64,000 bases of DNA from an uncultured Collinsella sp. (GTDB lineage Bacteria; Actinomycetota; Coriobacteriia; Coriobacteriales; Coriobacteriaceae): assembly GCA_900541745.1 (NCBI GenBank), contig UQLA01000012.1, forward strand, positions 15,812-79,811. The letters are read 5' to 3'. Both the position numbers and the translations under genes were made by a program. The first letter of the stretch is position 1. Each line of letters starts with the position of its first letter. The notes under the pieces were generated by a model. The model saw only the letters and a list, made by a program, of their open reading frames with translations. It had not been told where the DNA came from and ran no database searches. This document shows, piece after piece, positions 42,555 through 51,343 of this stretch.

Positions 42555-43020
42555 GGGATGCGCCCGCGAGGCGCTCGGCAGGCAGCGCCATTTCCGCTCG
42601 CTGTGTCGAGCGCGAGTGTCGAGAAGTCGCCATATGCCACTCAGATGTAGCATGGAGTGCCGAAGCGCACGCGCCCGTGACGAAACACTGGCGCCAACCC
42701 GTTCCGCGCACCACCCCGCCCGTAAGGTGTGTGGCGAAAGGAGGACCAGCCGCATGAACATCCCCGAGACACAGAGCCTACCTCGATCGCATTCCGCACG
42801 AGCTTCTCTGACATTTCCGCCCATTACCACGTGGAGGTCCCCGTCACGGAGATCGCCTACGCATACGACTACATCAATTCCCGGCATGCCCCGCGCAGGC
42901 AGGCCACGCTGAACGACGGGTCCGCGGCCCGGCAGGACGAATGACGCGCTTCGGCACAGGCCATGCCGAAACGCGTCACGCAAGCAAAGGAAGGAAGCCA
43001 ACATCACATGAGCATCATCG
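42555..43020 (+). repeat. Direct-repeat copy 1: levR upstream region, levR ends and EIIB start
   Basis: 42555-42775 matches 47204-47425 (levR leader and first codons). 42815-43020 matches 50000-50205 (levR end and the leader of EIIB), apart from an extra 30-bp hairpin near 42950-42985 in this copy. Similarity is high but not perfect. Confidence 0.85.
42754..42944 (+). pseudogene. levR remnant with about 2.5-kb internal deletion
   Basis: It begins like the complete gene at 47404 (same AAAGGAGG site and MNIPETQ) but jumps within a few codons to the last 50 residues (FRTSFSDISAHYHVEVPVTE ... DYINSRHAPRRQA). The junction is at CTACCTCGATCGCAT, and the two parts are in different frames. No regulator can be made from it. 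Confidence 0.88.
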
Positions 43021-43496
43021 CAGCACGCATCGACAACCGCCTGCTACACGGCATAGTGGCAACCCAGTGGGTACCCGAGTTCCGTCCGCAGCGTCTCATG
43101 GTCATCGATGACATCGTCGCCAACGACCCGACCAAGAAGGCCGCCATGCGGATGGCAAAGCCCTCGGGAGTCGCCCTCTCCATTATCAACAAGGAGACGG
43201 CTCTCACGAACTATCGGGCGGGCAAGTACGACGACCACACGGTCTTCATCGTGGCGCGAGACCCCCAGACCATCCTCGACGTCATACAGACGGGCCAGGT
43301 TGTTCCCACACTCGTGGTCGGAGGCACAGTCTTTCCCGAAGAGGGGTCAGACGCCGTCCAGGTGAGCAGTCGCGCCTACGTCACCAAAGACGAGCTGCCC
43401 GCATATCGAGCGATTGCTGGCACCGGCTGCGACATCACCGTTCGCTATGTGCCGGCCGACAAGCCCGTAGAGCTCTCCAGCATCATCACGCTTTAG
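43008..43496 (+). CDS. levE: Mannose/fructose-family PTS enzyme IIB (LevE-like)
   Basis: 162-aa cytoplasmic phosphocarrier. The active His14 lies in AARIDNRLLHGIVATQW. It passes phosphate from EIIA to the incoming sugar. AAGGAAGG precedes ATG 43008. It is the first gene of an EIIB-EIIC-EIID-EIIA-GH32 operon, parallel in content to Bacillus levDEFG-sacC. A 7-bp palindrome (TTCGGCA/TGCCGAA) inside a longer stem lies at about 42944-42980, and could be a terminator of the upstream remnant or an operator. Confidence 0.9.
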   Translation: MSIIAARIDNRLLHGIVATQWVPEFRPQRLMVIDDIVANDPTKKAAMRMAKPSGVALSIINKETALTNYRAGKYDDHTVFIVARDPQTILDVIQTGQVVPTLVVGGTVFPEEGSDAVQVSSRAYVTKDELPAYRAIAGTGCDITVRYVPADKPVELSSIITL

Positions 43497-43511
43497 CAAG
43501 GGAGTGAACTT

Positions 43512-44285
43512 ATGACACCATCCATCATCCAGATAGCCGTCGTTACACTCATCGCCTTCATCTACGGAGCCGAGAAGAACGCGGGACAAATTCTCACGAA
43601 CATGTCCGTCACGCCAGCATGGTTCGTCGGACTTGCGCTCGGCGACCCCGTAACCGGCCTCGCCGTCGGCGCCATCGTCCAACTCATGAGCCTGGGCGTG
43701 GCGGCCATGGGAGGAGCCTCCGTCCCCGACTATCCCACTGCCGCCATCATTGGCGCCGTCGTTGCCATCACCTCGGGTCAGGAGGCGAGCGTCGGCGTTG
43801 CCGCCGGAATCGCAGTCGGCATGCTCGGCCTTCAGCTCGACGTCATCGCCAAGACGGCAAACGGCTTCCTCGGGCGTACCTCGCAGCGCTTTGCCGAAGA
43901 GGGCAAGTACTCGCAGATGAAGAGCGTACTTTTCCTCGGTCCGGTCTTCTATGGCCTTACGGCGGCCATCCCCACGTTTGCCGTACTGCTCTTTGGCGCC
44001 GATGCCGTCAACGCTTTCCTCTCCGTCATGCCCTCCTGGTTCACGACCGGCCTCTCCATCGCCGCCGGTATCCTCCCCGTCGTCGGCCTTGCGATGCTTC
44101 TGTCCTTCATGCCAATGAAGAAATTCATCGCCTACGCCATCGTTGGCTTCGTTCTGGCCGCCTACCTGCAGATAAGCATTCTCCCCATTGCCCTGCTCGG
44201 TGCCGCCGCGGCCATCGAGTACTACAAGTCGCACAGCAATCCGTCCGTAAACGCCCTCGACGCTGGAGGTCTGGAAGATGAGTAA
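43512..44285 (+). CDS. levF: Mannose/fructose-family PTS enzyme IIC (LevF-like)
   Basis: 257-aa membrane subunit with the family blocks PAWFVGLALGDPVTGLAVGAIVQL and VAAMGGASVPDYPTAAIIGA. It forms the sugar channel with EIID. The gap to EIIB is 15 bp, with AAGGGAGTGA as ribosome site. It overlaps EIID by 8 bp, so the two are translationally coupled. Confidence 0.9.
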   Translation: MTPSIIQIAVVTLIAFIYGAEKNAGQILTNMSVTPAWFVGLALGDPVTGLAVGAIVQLMSLGVAAMGGASVPDYPTAAIIGAVVAITSGQEASVGVAAGIAVGMLGLQLDVIAKTANGFLGRTSQRFAEEGKYSQMKSVLFLGPVFYGLTAAIPTFAVLLFGADAVNAFLSVMPSWFTTGLSIAAGILPVVGLAMLLSFMPMKKFIAYAIVGFVLAAYLQISILPIALLGAAAAIEYYKSHSNPSVNALDAGGLEDE

Positions 44286-45138
44286 CGAAGTTAACGCCAC
44301 CAAGGCAAACGAAGCGCCAACCCGCCTGGCAGACGGAACGTACCAGCCAGTCCTCACCGTTTCCGATCTCGACCGTTGCGGCCGCCGCTGGATGCTCGGC
44401 GCGTCCATCTATAACTATGAGTCCCAGTGTGCCCCGGCGGTCATGTTCGCAACCGAACCCGCCCTGCGCAAGATCTATGCAGGAGACGAGGAGGGCTACC
44501 GCAGGTCACTTCTGAGCACCTATCGCTATTACAATGCGACTCCCCAGGTAAGCGGCCTGCTCCTCGGCGCCGGCCTAGCCTTGGAGGACAAGGGGCACAA
44601 TGACGCCATCGACGCGGTCCAAGACCTTAAGATTGGCCTCATGGGCTCCCTCTCAGGAGTCGGCGATACGATCTTCGCCATCCTCATTCCCACCATCTTC
44701 GGCTCCATCGCCGCCTACATGGGACAGGCGGGAAACCCCGTCGGCGTGCTTCTCTGGCTCGCCGTCGCCATCGCCATCTTCGTATGGAAGCTCTTTGACT
44801 GGCGCATAGGCTATAAGTTCGGCGACAAGCTCTTCACGACCCTTGCCGAGAAGATGTCCGTTTTTACCGAGTCGACGTCGGCACTTGGCATGATGGTCGT
44901 CGGTGCGCTCATCCCCACCGTCATCAAGGTCTCGTGTGGTCTCACGTTCACCATGGGTGACGTCACGCTCGACGTCCAGACGGGCATCCTCGACCAAATC
45001 ATGGTCGGCATGCTGCCCGTAATAGCCACAGCCATCGTCTACGCCCTCGTCAAGCGCAAGGTCAGCATCAACAAGATTGTCCTCGGCATCCTCATCATCT
45101 CGTGGGTGTGCGCGGCTTTCGGCATTCTTGCTGCCTAG
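44278..45138 (+). CDS. levG: Mannose/fructose-family PTS enzyme IID (LevG-like)
   Basis: 286-aa membrane subunit. Typical EIID features: SIYNYESQCAPAVMFATEPALRKIY, LSTYRYYNATPQVSGLLLG and the LKIGLMGSLSGVGDTIFAIL core, then several C-terminal helices. It starts inside the EIIC gene. It is clearly diverged from the EIID at 22997, so the two operons serve different sugars. Confidence 0.9.
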   Translation: MSNEVNATKANEAPTRLADGTYQPVLTVSDLDRCGRRWMLGASIYNYESQCAPAVMFATEPALRKIYAGDEEGYRRSLLSTYRYYNATPQVSGLLLGAGLALEDKGHNDAIDAVQDLKIGLMGSLSGVGDTIFAILIPTIFGSIAAYMGQAGNPVGVLLWLAVAIAIFVWKLFDWRIGYKFGDKLFTTLAEKMSVFTESTSALGMMVVGALIPTVIKVSCGLTFTMGDVTLDVQTGILDQIMVGMLPVIATAIVYALVKRKVSINKIVLGILIISWVCAAFGILAA

Positions 45139-45171
45139 CCTAGGGCTAGACCAACCCACAAAGGACGCATT

Positions 45172-45576
45172 ATGAGGCACATCATCATTGCATCGCACTA
45201 CGGCCTGGCAGCCGGACTCGGAGACACGCTCAAGGCCATCATAGGACCGGGGCACGACATCAGGGTTGTCTGCGCGTTTACAGACGAAACCCCGCTCGAG
45301 GAGAAGCTCGCCAGCGCATTCGAGGGCATCGCCGAAGATGACGAGACCCTCGTTCTCACCGACATCCTTCAGGGCAGCGTAAACCAGCTCGTAGCCTGCT
45401 CGGCTCCGCGAGGCGCGTTCATAGTGACCGGCGTAAACCTTCCCGTGGCCCTCGAGCTCTCGCTCCACGCCGGACAGCTTACTCCCGATGTGGTGAGGCA
45501 TGTCGTCACCCAAGCCAAAGAGCAGCTCGTCTACCTCGGAGATCTTACTCCGGACGTTGACGAAGAAGACGAATAG
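45172..45576 (+). CDS. levD: Mannose/fructose-family PTS enzyme IIA (LevD-like)
   Basis: 134-aa cytoplasmic phosphocarrier with phosphorylated His9 in IIASHYGLAAGL and the VTGVNLPVALEL block, plus an acidic end. It is a free protein here, unlike the IIAB fusion at 21154. In lev systems it can also phosphorylate the LevR regulator, linking transport to transcription. Confidence 0.9.
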   Translation: MRHIIIASHYGLAAGLGDTLKAIIGPGHDIRVVCAFTDETPLEEKLASAFEGIAEDDETLVLTDILQGSVNQLVACSAPRGAFIVTGVNLPVALELSLHAGQLTPDVVRHVVTQAKEQLVYLGDLTPDVDEEDE

Positions 45577-45605
45577 GAAAGACGCGACAGTAAGGAGGAC
45601 GAGAC

Positions 45606-47042
45606 ATGCGCAAAGTCCCGACCAATAACCAGCACCTGTTCTACCAACCGAAGGACGTGTGGGTGGGAGACGTCATGCCCTTCGGCAAGGACGGCACGTT
45701 CTATCTATACCACCAGCGTGACACGCGCGACCCCGCTCCGCTTGCCGAAGGACAGCCCTTTGGGTGGTCGCTCGCGACCACCCAGGACTTCGTGACGTAC
45801 CAGGAACACGGAACGGCGATCCCCCACGGCGGAGAAGACGACCAAGACCAGTTCATCTACGCCGGAACCGTTTACGAGGCAAAAGGGGAGGTACGCGCTT
45901 TCTATACCGGGTTCAACCGCAACTACCTGCGAGAAGGCAAAACGTCCCAGGTGCTCATGCAGGCGAAGGCCTGCTCGGATGATTATGCGACGTGGAAAAA
46001 GACGGGCGTTGCAGTAGAGCTCACGCCTCAGCCAGGATACGATGGGCGCAACTGGCGCGACCCTTTCGTAATATGGGATGACGACCGGAAGGAATACCTC
46101 CTCGTACTGGGCACGCGTAAGGGAGACGACCCCTCCAAAACCCTCCAAACTGGCAGGCTCGTTCACTTTACGTCGAAGGACCTCGAGCACTGGCAGTTCA
46201 AGGGCGACTTCTGGGCCCCCGGCCTCTACACCATGTTCGAAATGCCAGACATTTTTAAAATTGGCGATTGGTGGTACCTGGTCTACTCTGAGTACAGCGA
46301 CGAGAACAAGATCGTCTACCGCATGAGCCGCGATCTCTACGGTCCGTGGGAGAAGCCGAGAGATGACGCCTTCGACGGGAGGGCGTATTACGCCGGACGG
46401 ACCGCCTTCGACGGATCGCGCAGGATTCTGTCCGGCTGGGTCCCCACGCGCGAGAACGACGATGACCGGGCCAACTGGCTTTGGGGTGGCTCGTTTATGC
46501 CCCATGAGGTGTACCAGCGCCCCAATGGCACCCTCGGCGTTCGCCCTCCCCAAAGCATAAAGGATGCGTTCGAGTGCCCTGATGCCGTCCCGGATATCGA
46601 GCTTCGCGGAGACCACGAACGAACGGAGTGCGTAATCACCGAAAACGCAGGCGAGATCTTCTGCTTCGAGGCAGACGTGACGTTCAGGGACGCTTGCGAC
46701 TTCTCAATTCGAGCCTACAAGAATCTCGAGACCGACGAGTCGTACGAATACCGCTTCGACCTCGACGCGAATCGGCTCTCGTTCGACAAGAGCCCCTGTT
46801 ACAAGTGGTTCCGCGTAATGGATAAGGGGCTTTGGAGGCCAGTCTGGCTCGAGTCCGGGCGTTCTTACCACCTGCAGCTCATCGTTGACGACAACATCCT
46901 CGTCCTCTACCTCGACGGTACCGCACTCACGACACGCGTCTGCGAGAAGTTCGGCCACTCGCTTGCTGTTACGGTAACGAATGGCGAACTCAAACTGTCC
47001 AACATAGCCTTGGCGAAGGGGCTGCGCGAACAGGAAAAGTAA
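45606..47042 (+). CDS. Cytoplasmic GH32 family glycoside hydrolase
   Basis: 478 aa; hydrolyses fructosyl bonds. Five-blade propeller residues: nucleophile Asp22 in WVGDVMP (the family usually has WMNDPNG), the RDP motif at 151-153 in NWRDPF, and acid/base Glu212 in FEMPDIF. A C-terminal beta-sandwich follows (about 340-478). No signal peptide is present, so it acts inside the cell, probably on phosphorylated sucrose or short fructo-oligosaccharides brought in by the adjoining PTS. Bacillus SacC is secreted, so this is a different strategy. AAGGAGGACGAGAC precedes the ATG. Confidence 0.87.
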   Translation: MRKVPTNNQHLFYQPKDVWVGDVMPFGKDGTFYLYHQRDTRDPAPLAEGQPFGWSLATTQDFVTYQEHGTAIPHGGEDDQDQFIYAGTVYEAKGEVRAFYTGFNRNYLREGKTSQVLMQAKACSDDYATWKKTGVAVELTPQPGYDGRNWRDPFVIWDDDRKEYLLVLGTRKGDDPSKTLQTGRLVHFTSKDLEHWQFKGDFWAPGLYTMFEMPDIFKIGDWWYLVYSEYSDENKIVYRMSRDLYGPWEKPRDDAFDGRAYYAGRTAFDGSRRILSGWVPTRENDDDRANWLWGGSFMPHEVYQRPNGTLGVRPPQSIKDAFECPDAVPDIELRGDHERTECVITENAGEIFCFEADVTFRDACDFSIRAYKNLETDESYEYRFDLDANRLSFDKSPCYKWFRVMDKGLWRPVWLESGRSYHLQLIVDDNILVLYLDGTALTTRVCEKFGHSLAVTVTNGELKLSNIALAKGLREQEK

Positions 47043-47203
47043 GCCAGTGAACCTCGTCGCCACAGCGACTCCCCCAGCAAAACACGCGAACAACGGGTCC
47101 GGCCGCATTCCGGCGACCGGACTCGTCCTGTGCCCTGATGGCACATGGCCCCGGGCTGCCGACAGGGAGGCAGTCAAAGGTGGCAAAGCGCACTCCTACG
47201 GTT

Positions 47204-47425
47204 GGGATACGCCCGTGAGGCGCTCGGCGGACAGCGCTGTTGCCGCTCGCTGTGTCGAGCGCAGGTGTCGAGAAGTCGCCATATGCCACTACAGATGTAT
47301 CATGGAGTGCCGAAGTTCACGTGCCCGTGACAAAACGCGGGCGCCAACCCGTCCCGAGCACCACCCCGCCCGTAAGGTGTGGGACGAAAGGAGGACCAGC
47401 CGCATGAACATCCCCGAGACACAGA
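47204..47425 (+). repeat. Direct-repeat copy 2: leader and start of the full levR
   Basis: Matches 42555-42775, including the CGCCATATGCCACT stretch and the GAAAGGAGGACCAGCCGC ribosome site. It marks the start of the second unit of a former tandem duplication. Confidence 0.85.
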
Positions 47426-50157
47426 AAGACCTGCTTGCCTACCTCGATCGCATCACGCGCGAGCTTGGCAGCACGCGGGGCGGGCGCATCCAGAACCGTC
47501 TCGACCACTTCACCACGGCATCTATAACCGACTCGCTCGCCATCTCGCGCAGCCTGGCAAGTCAGTATCTCAACGAGCTCGTGCGCGCTGGCCTCGTGGT
47601 GAAAGCAGGGGCACGACCGGTGTGCTACTTCCACCGCCGCTCCCTCGAACGCTTCTTCCAGTCTCGCATTGAGCGTAGCACCTACCCTTCGGTCGAGCAG
47701 CTCTTCGCCACGCTCGGAAACGGCGAGCGACTCGACTTCGACCGCGCAATCGGTCACGAGCTGAGCCTTGCGCCCTGCATCAGCCAGCTCTGCGCCGCGC
47801 TCAAGTACCCGCCAGCTGGCCTGCCCATCCTGCTCTGTGGCGCCTCGGGAACCGGCAAGGGTCTACTCGCCGAACTTGCCCTCGAATACGGCAAGAACGT
47901 CGGCGTCCTGCAGCAGGAAGCCAAGCTTGTGAGCATCGACTGCTCGCATTACGCAGACGATGCCCGCGCGCTCACTCACGACCTGTGCGCAGATGGCGGG
48001 CCTGCAGATCGGGCGAGCGGCGGCATCGTTTATCTCAAGGACGTCGACGCCCTCTCACCCGCTGCCCAGGACGCGCTCTTGGAGTGGGCCTCCGCACAGG
48101 CGGGCGCCATTGTGCCAGCCCCTGCTGTGCGCCTTATCTTTGCCACCTCAAACGAGGCAGACAGTACCGAGTGCCGCAGCCTCACGCGTCGCATCCCCAT
48201 GTCCGCCCAGGTGCCGTCTCTGCGCGAGCGCACCCAGGAGGAGCGTGAGGAACTGACTCTCCACTTCCTCAAGGAGGAGGGCCGACGCATAGGACGCGAC
48301 ATCCTCATAAGTCGCGGAGCCTTCCGAGCCCTCGCCGGCACCAACTTCGAGGAGAACGTACGCGGCCTGCGCGACTGCATCACCAACTGTTGCGCCGAGG
48401 CCTATCTAGACACGAAGGGTGACAGCCTGGAGATTCGCACCTACCAGCTTCCCTCCGCAATCCTTGCCGGCTCCGCACTCGAGCGCAGCGAGAACGACAT
48501 GCAGCTCATCGACACCACCCGGAGCATCCAAAGCCAGGCGGACGACCGCGCACGGCATGTACTCGACGCCATGCTGGAGCCATACGAGAGCTATCGCGAA
48601 GGCACGCTTGATGGGGGCGCGTGCAGCGCTCAGCTGGTGGAGCGAGCCCGCGACCTCGAGGACTACCTGGCGTTCGGGCAAAACCCGGGCCGCTCGAAGT
48701 CCGACGCATACGAGCAGATCGCCGACAGCGTCGTCACTTCCGTGAACGAACTCTACTCGATCGATTTGTCCCGAAAGAGCTCGCATCTAATCGCCCAGGG
48801 CATCTGCCTCCAGCTGTGGCCGCCCGCAAGCCTCTCGCGTTGGAAGAGCTCCCATGCAAGCGAGCTTTCCGGCATGCGCGGCGTCGTGGCCCAGCGCAAC
48901 CGCTTTGCCGTTACTGTCTGCGCCTGCATCGCTGATGAACTCAAGGCCACGCTCGGCATCGCACTCGACGATCTCACGTGTCTGCTCGTCCTTGCGCATG
49001 CGGCACTCGCACTCGACCCGTCTAAGCGTCGTCGGAGCGTCGGTATCGTCCTCAGTCATGGCTACTCGACCGCCACGAGCATCGCCGACGCCGCCAATCG
49101 GATTCTTGACACGAGGGTCTTCGAGGCCATCGACATGCCCTACGACCAGAAGGTTACGGACGTCGCTGTTCCTCTTCAGCAAATCATCGACCGCTTCTCC
49201 TACGCAGACGAGGTCGTCATCCTCGTGGACATGGGATCGCTCCAGGATATTTATAAGAGTCTGGAATCCACCTCCGGCATGACGCTCGGCATCATAAACA
49301 ACGCCTCTACCGGCCTTGCGGTGGAGGTTGGCGCCGGACTTATCGCGGGTCGCTCCGTGCGAGAGGTTCTCGACGATGCTGCGGCAGCTTGCACCTGTAA
49401 TTATCACATCGTGGCGCGCAACGCCCGACCGGACGCGATTGTCTTCTGCTCCGAAGGCGGACTTGACGCAGCTGCGCGGATCCGCGATCTCGTGGCGCAG
49501 AGCCTGCCTGGCGAGTCCCCCGCGCGGCTTGTCGCCGTTGACTGGCGGCAGCTCGCCAATAACGGATCTGAGGATGCCGCCTTCTCCCAGTACAACGTGC
49601 GCTCGGTCATCGGCACGGACAATCCGCACGCCGACGGAGTCCCGTTCATTTCGCTCGAGGAACTCATCGCCGGCGAAGGAACGGCCCAGATAGACCGCGC
49701 CTTCGCACGCTTGCTCGACGCTGACAGCTTGCGCACGTTCCACCAGAATCTCGTCAAGAACATGACCCTCAGGAACGTGGTCGAGTCCATCACAATCCTT
49801 AACCCCAACAAGCTCTTCGGCGAAATCGAGAGTGCCGCAGAGCGGCTCCAGCAGCTCACCGGAGACGTGATTGGCGCTCGTGTGAGCATGGGGCTCTACG
49901 TGCACCTGTGTTGTCTCGTGGAGCGCCTCGTGACCAGAAGCCCCATCGAGAACTACGCAGACGAGCAGCGCTTCGCCAATGAACACAACGATTTCGTCGA
50001 GGCATTCCGCACGAGCTTCTCTGACATTTCCGCCCATTACCACGTGGAGGTCCCCGTCACGGAGATCGCCTACGCATACGACTACATCAATTCCCGGCAT
50101 GCCCCGCGCAGGCAGGCCACGCCGAACGATGGGCCCGCGGCTCAGCAGGACGAGTGA
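47404..50157 (+). CDS. levR: LevR-like PTS-controlled regulator with degenerate AAA+ domain
   Basis: 917 aa, close to Bacillus LevR in length. Order: N-terminal HTH (about 1-80, SITDSLAISRSLASQYLNELVRAGLV), AAA+ domain with Walker A GASGTGKG (about 145), PRD1, an EIIA-like domain with His near 552 in IVLSHGYSTA, and PRD2 with His near 833 in GLYVHLCCL. Between CSHYADD and GGIVYLKD the usual GAFTGA loop is absent, and Walker B DE is replaced by KD. It probably cannot drive sigma-54 promoters. ATG 47404 follows AAAGGAGG. It likely controls the upstream PTS-GH32 operon through EIIA- and HPr-dependent phosphorylation. Confidence 0.88.
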   Translation: MNIPETQKDLLAYLDRITRELGSTRGGRIQNRLDHFTTASITDSLAISRSLASQYLNELVRAGLVVKAGARPVCYFHRRSLERFFQSRIERSTYPSVEQLFATLGNGERLDFDRAIGHELSLAPCISQLCAALKYPPAGLPILLCGASGTGKGLLAELALEYGKNVGVLQQEAKLVSIDCSHYADDARALTHDLCADGGPADRASGGIVYLKDVDALSPAAQDALLEWASAQAGAIVPAPAVRLIFATSNEADSTECRSLTRRIPMSAQVPSLRERTQEEREELTLHFLKEEGRRIGRDILISRGAFRALAGTNFEENVRGLRDCITNCCAEAYLDTKGDSLEIRTYQLPSAILAGSALERSENDMQLIDTTRSIQSQADDRARHVLDAMLEPYESYREGTLDGGACSAQLVERARDLEDYLAFGQNPGRSKSDAYEQIADSVVTSVNELYSIDLSRKSSHLIAQGICLQLWPPASLSRWKSSHASELSGMRGVVAQRNRFAVTVCACIADELKATLGIALDDLTCLLVLAHAALALDPSKRRRSVGIVLSHGYSTATSIADAANRILDTRVFEAIDMPYDQKVTDVAVPLQQIIDRFSYADEVVILVDMGSLQDIYKSLESTSGMTLGIINNASTGLAVEVGAGLIAGRSVREVLDDAAAACTCNYHIVARNARPDAIVFCSEGGLDAAARIRDLVAQSLPGESPARLVAVDWRQLANNGSEDAAFSQYNVRSVIGTDNPHADGVPFISLEELIAGEGTAQIDRAFARLLDADSLRTFHQNLVKNMTLRNVVESITILNPNKLFGEIESAAERLQQLTGDVIGARVSMGLYVHLCCLVERLVTRSPIENYADEQRFANEHNDFVEAFRTSFSDISAHYHVEVPVTEIAYAYDYINSRHAPRRQATPNDGPAAQQDE

Positions 50158-50344
50158 CGCGCCTCGCAAGCAAAGGAAGGAAGCCAACATCACACGAGCA
50201 TCATCGATCGCTGCGTGCAAGGCGGCGGGCCTCACCGTGTTCGCCAAGCGCGAGGAGCGTTTTGGTTTTTCGCAAGCAAATGCGGACGAAATCAGCGACC
50301 AGATTCCCGATACGCTCAAACATGCAGGGCCCCTATGTGTTTAA
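50158..50344 (+). pseudogene. Truncated EIIB start fused to the end of a HAD-type phosphatase
   Basis: 50170-50205 repeats the leader and start of the EIIB gene at 42985-43020, but with ACG in place of ATG. It then joins a frame reading AACKAAGLTVFAKREERFGFSQANADEISDQIPDTLK to the stop at 50344, which looks like the C-terminus of a HAD-superfamily phosphatase. Both parts are scars. Confidence 0.55.
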
Positions 50345-50411
50345 CCTCATTTTTCCGTGTGCGGTAGAATGGAGTCGTTGAGATCGCGAACGCCTTAAAG
50401 GGAGAGTTTTT

Positions 50412-51146
50412 GTGGATGCGCATCTGGATGGGGGCTCTTCCGCCCCGCTGTATCAACAGGTGCTCGATTTGCTTAAGAGCGATATCGAACAGGGGACATA
50501 TCCCGTTGACTCGCAGATTCCAACGGAACTTGAGCTTTCTAAGATGTACGGCGTGGGAAGGGTCACGGTTCGCCGCGCAATAGAGGAGCTTGTGGGCGAG
50601 GGGTATCTCACCAAGCGGCAGGGGCGTGGTACGTTTGTGACCGCGACAAAGATAATTCGCAAGGTGCATCAGAAGGACGATGTTCAGAGTTTTACCCAAG
50701 CATGCGCTGAAAACGGCATGAAGGCGGGCGCTCGCGTCGTTGCCCGCAAGACCGTTGCCGCCGATCGCGACCTCGCTTCTTTCTTTGGCTTGGATGAAGG
50801 CTCTGACCTCATCTTGGTCTCACGCGTGCGTACCGCAGACGGCGTGCCGGTCCTGTTCGAGAACAACTACTATCCTGTCGATGGATTCGAATTTCTCAAA
50901 GATATCGGTCTCTCCAATTGTTCGATATTCGAGGCCGTGGGGGAGCGTACGGGTAGGTATCCCTGCTCGTCCGATCCCTGCAGGCTGGAGATCGCCCGTG
51001 CGGGAATTGATGCCGCCCGCGAGCTCAAGGTCCCAGTAGGGGAGCCGCTGTTCTTCATGAACGCGGGCTTTCTCGATTCCAACGGAGAGCGCTTCTGCTA
51101 TGGCAGACAGTACTACGTGGGTTCGCGCTACAGCTTCGATATCTAG
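50412..51146 (+). CDS. GntR-family (HutC/UTRA) regulator of the frl operon
   Basis: 244 aa. N-terminal winged helix: PLYQQVLDLLKSDIEQGTYPVDSQIPTELELSKMYGVGRVTVRRAIEELVGEGYLTKRQGRGTFV. A UTRA effector domain follows (about 85-240). The start is GTG 50412 with GGGAG upstream; the ATG four bases later is out of frame. TAGAAT at 50365-50370 could be its -10. Its place before an Amadori-sugar operon, like FrlR in other bacteria, and the twin repeats at 51219-51289, suggest it represses that operon until a phosphorylated intermediate binds. Confidence 0.85.
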   Translation: MDAHLDGGSSAPLYQQVLDLLKSDIEQGTYPVDSQIPTELELSKMYGVGRVTVRRAIEELVGEGYLTKRQGRGTFVTATKIIRKVHQKDDVQSFTQACAENGMKAGARVVARKTVAADRDLASFFGLDEGSDLILVSRVRTADGVPVLFENNYYPVDGFEFLKDIGLSNCSIFEAVGERTGRYPCSSDPCRLEIARAGIDAARELKVPVGEPLFFMNAGFLDSNGERFCYGRQYYVGSRYSFDI

Positions 51147-51218
51147 CGGCTCTGTCTCACACAGCGCTGTTCTCGTATTGCCGCGGCAGGTCCGTTTAGC
51201 GCGTAAAAGTTACCACTT

Positions 51219-51289
51219 ATAGAACAACCTAATATGTTTCTTGACCGACGCCTTCATGCAGGTTATACATAGAACAACCTAAGATGTTT
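51219..51289 (+). promoter_or_regulatory. frl operon promoter flanked by twin GntR sites
   Basis: TTGACC (51241-51246), 17-bp spacer, TATACA (51264-51269). Copies of ATAGAACAACCTAA-N-ATGTTT lie at 51219-51239 and 51269-51289. One ends next to the -35, the other covers the start of transcription. Confidence 0.75.
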
Positions 51290-51343
51290 GCCTATACGTG
51301 AAGGATTTTTGGCAAGCATCGTTGCTCTGGCAGGAGGTTAAGA

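Noticed and set aside
42098..42640. 180-aa minus-strand gene
   Set aside because: It spans the duplicated levR leader and scar DNA. Only a short kinase-like piece (42300-42460) has any family resemblance, so a full gene is not supported.
42944..42985. Sigma-54 promoter before EIIB
   Set aside because: GGCAC-N5-ATGC has the right GG to GC distance, but lacks the TTGC element and lies inside a palindromic stem. The regulator has lost GAFTGA. The match is probably chance.
47047..47403. N-terminal extension of the LevR-like protein
   Set aside because: The frame is open upstream, but the extension is absent from the family, lies in the duplicated leader and is bypassed by a strong AAAGGAGG before ATG 47404.
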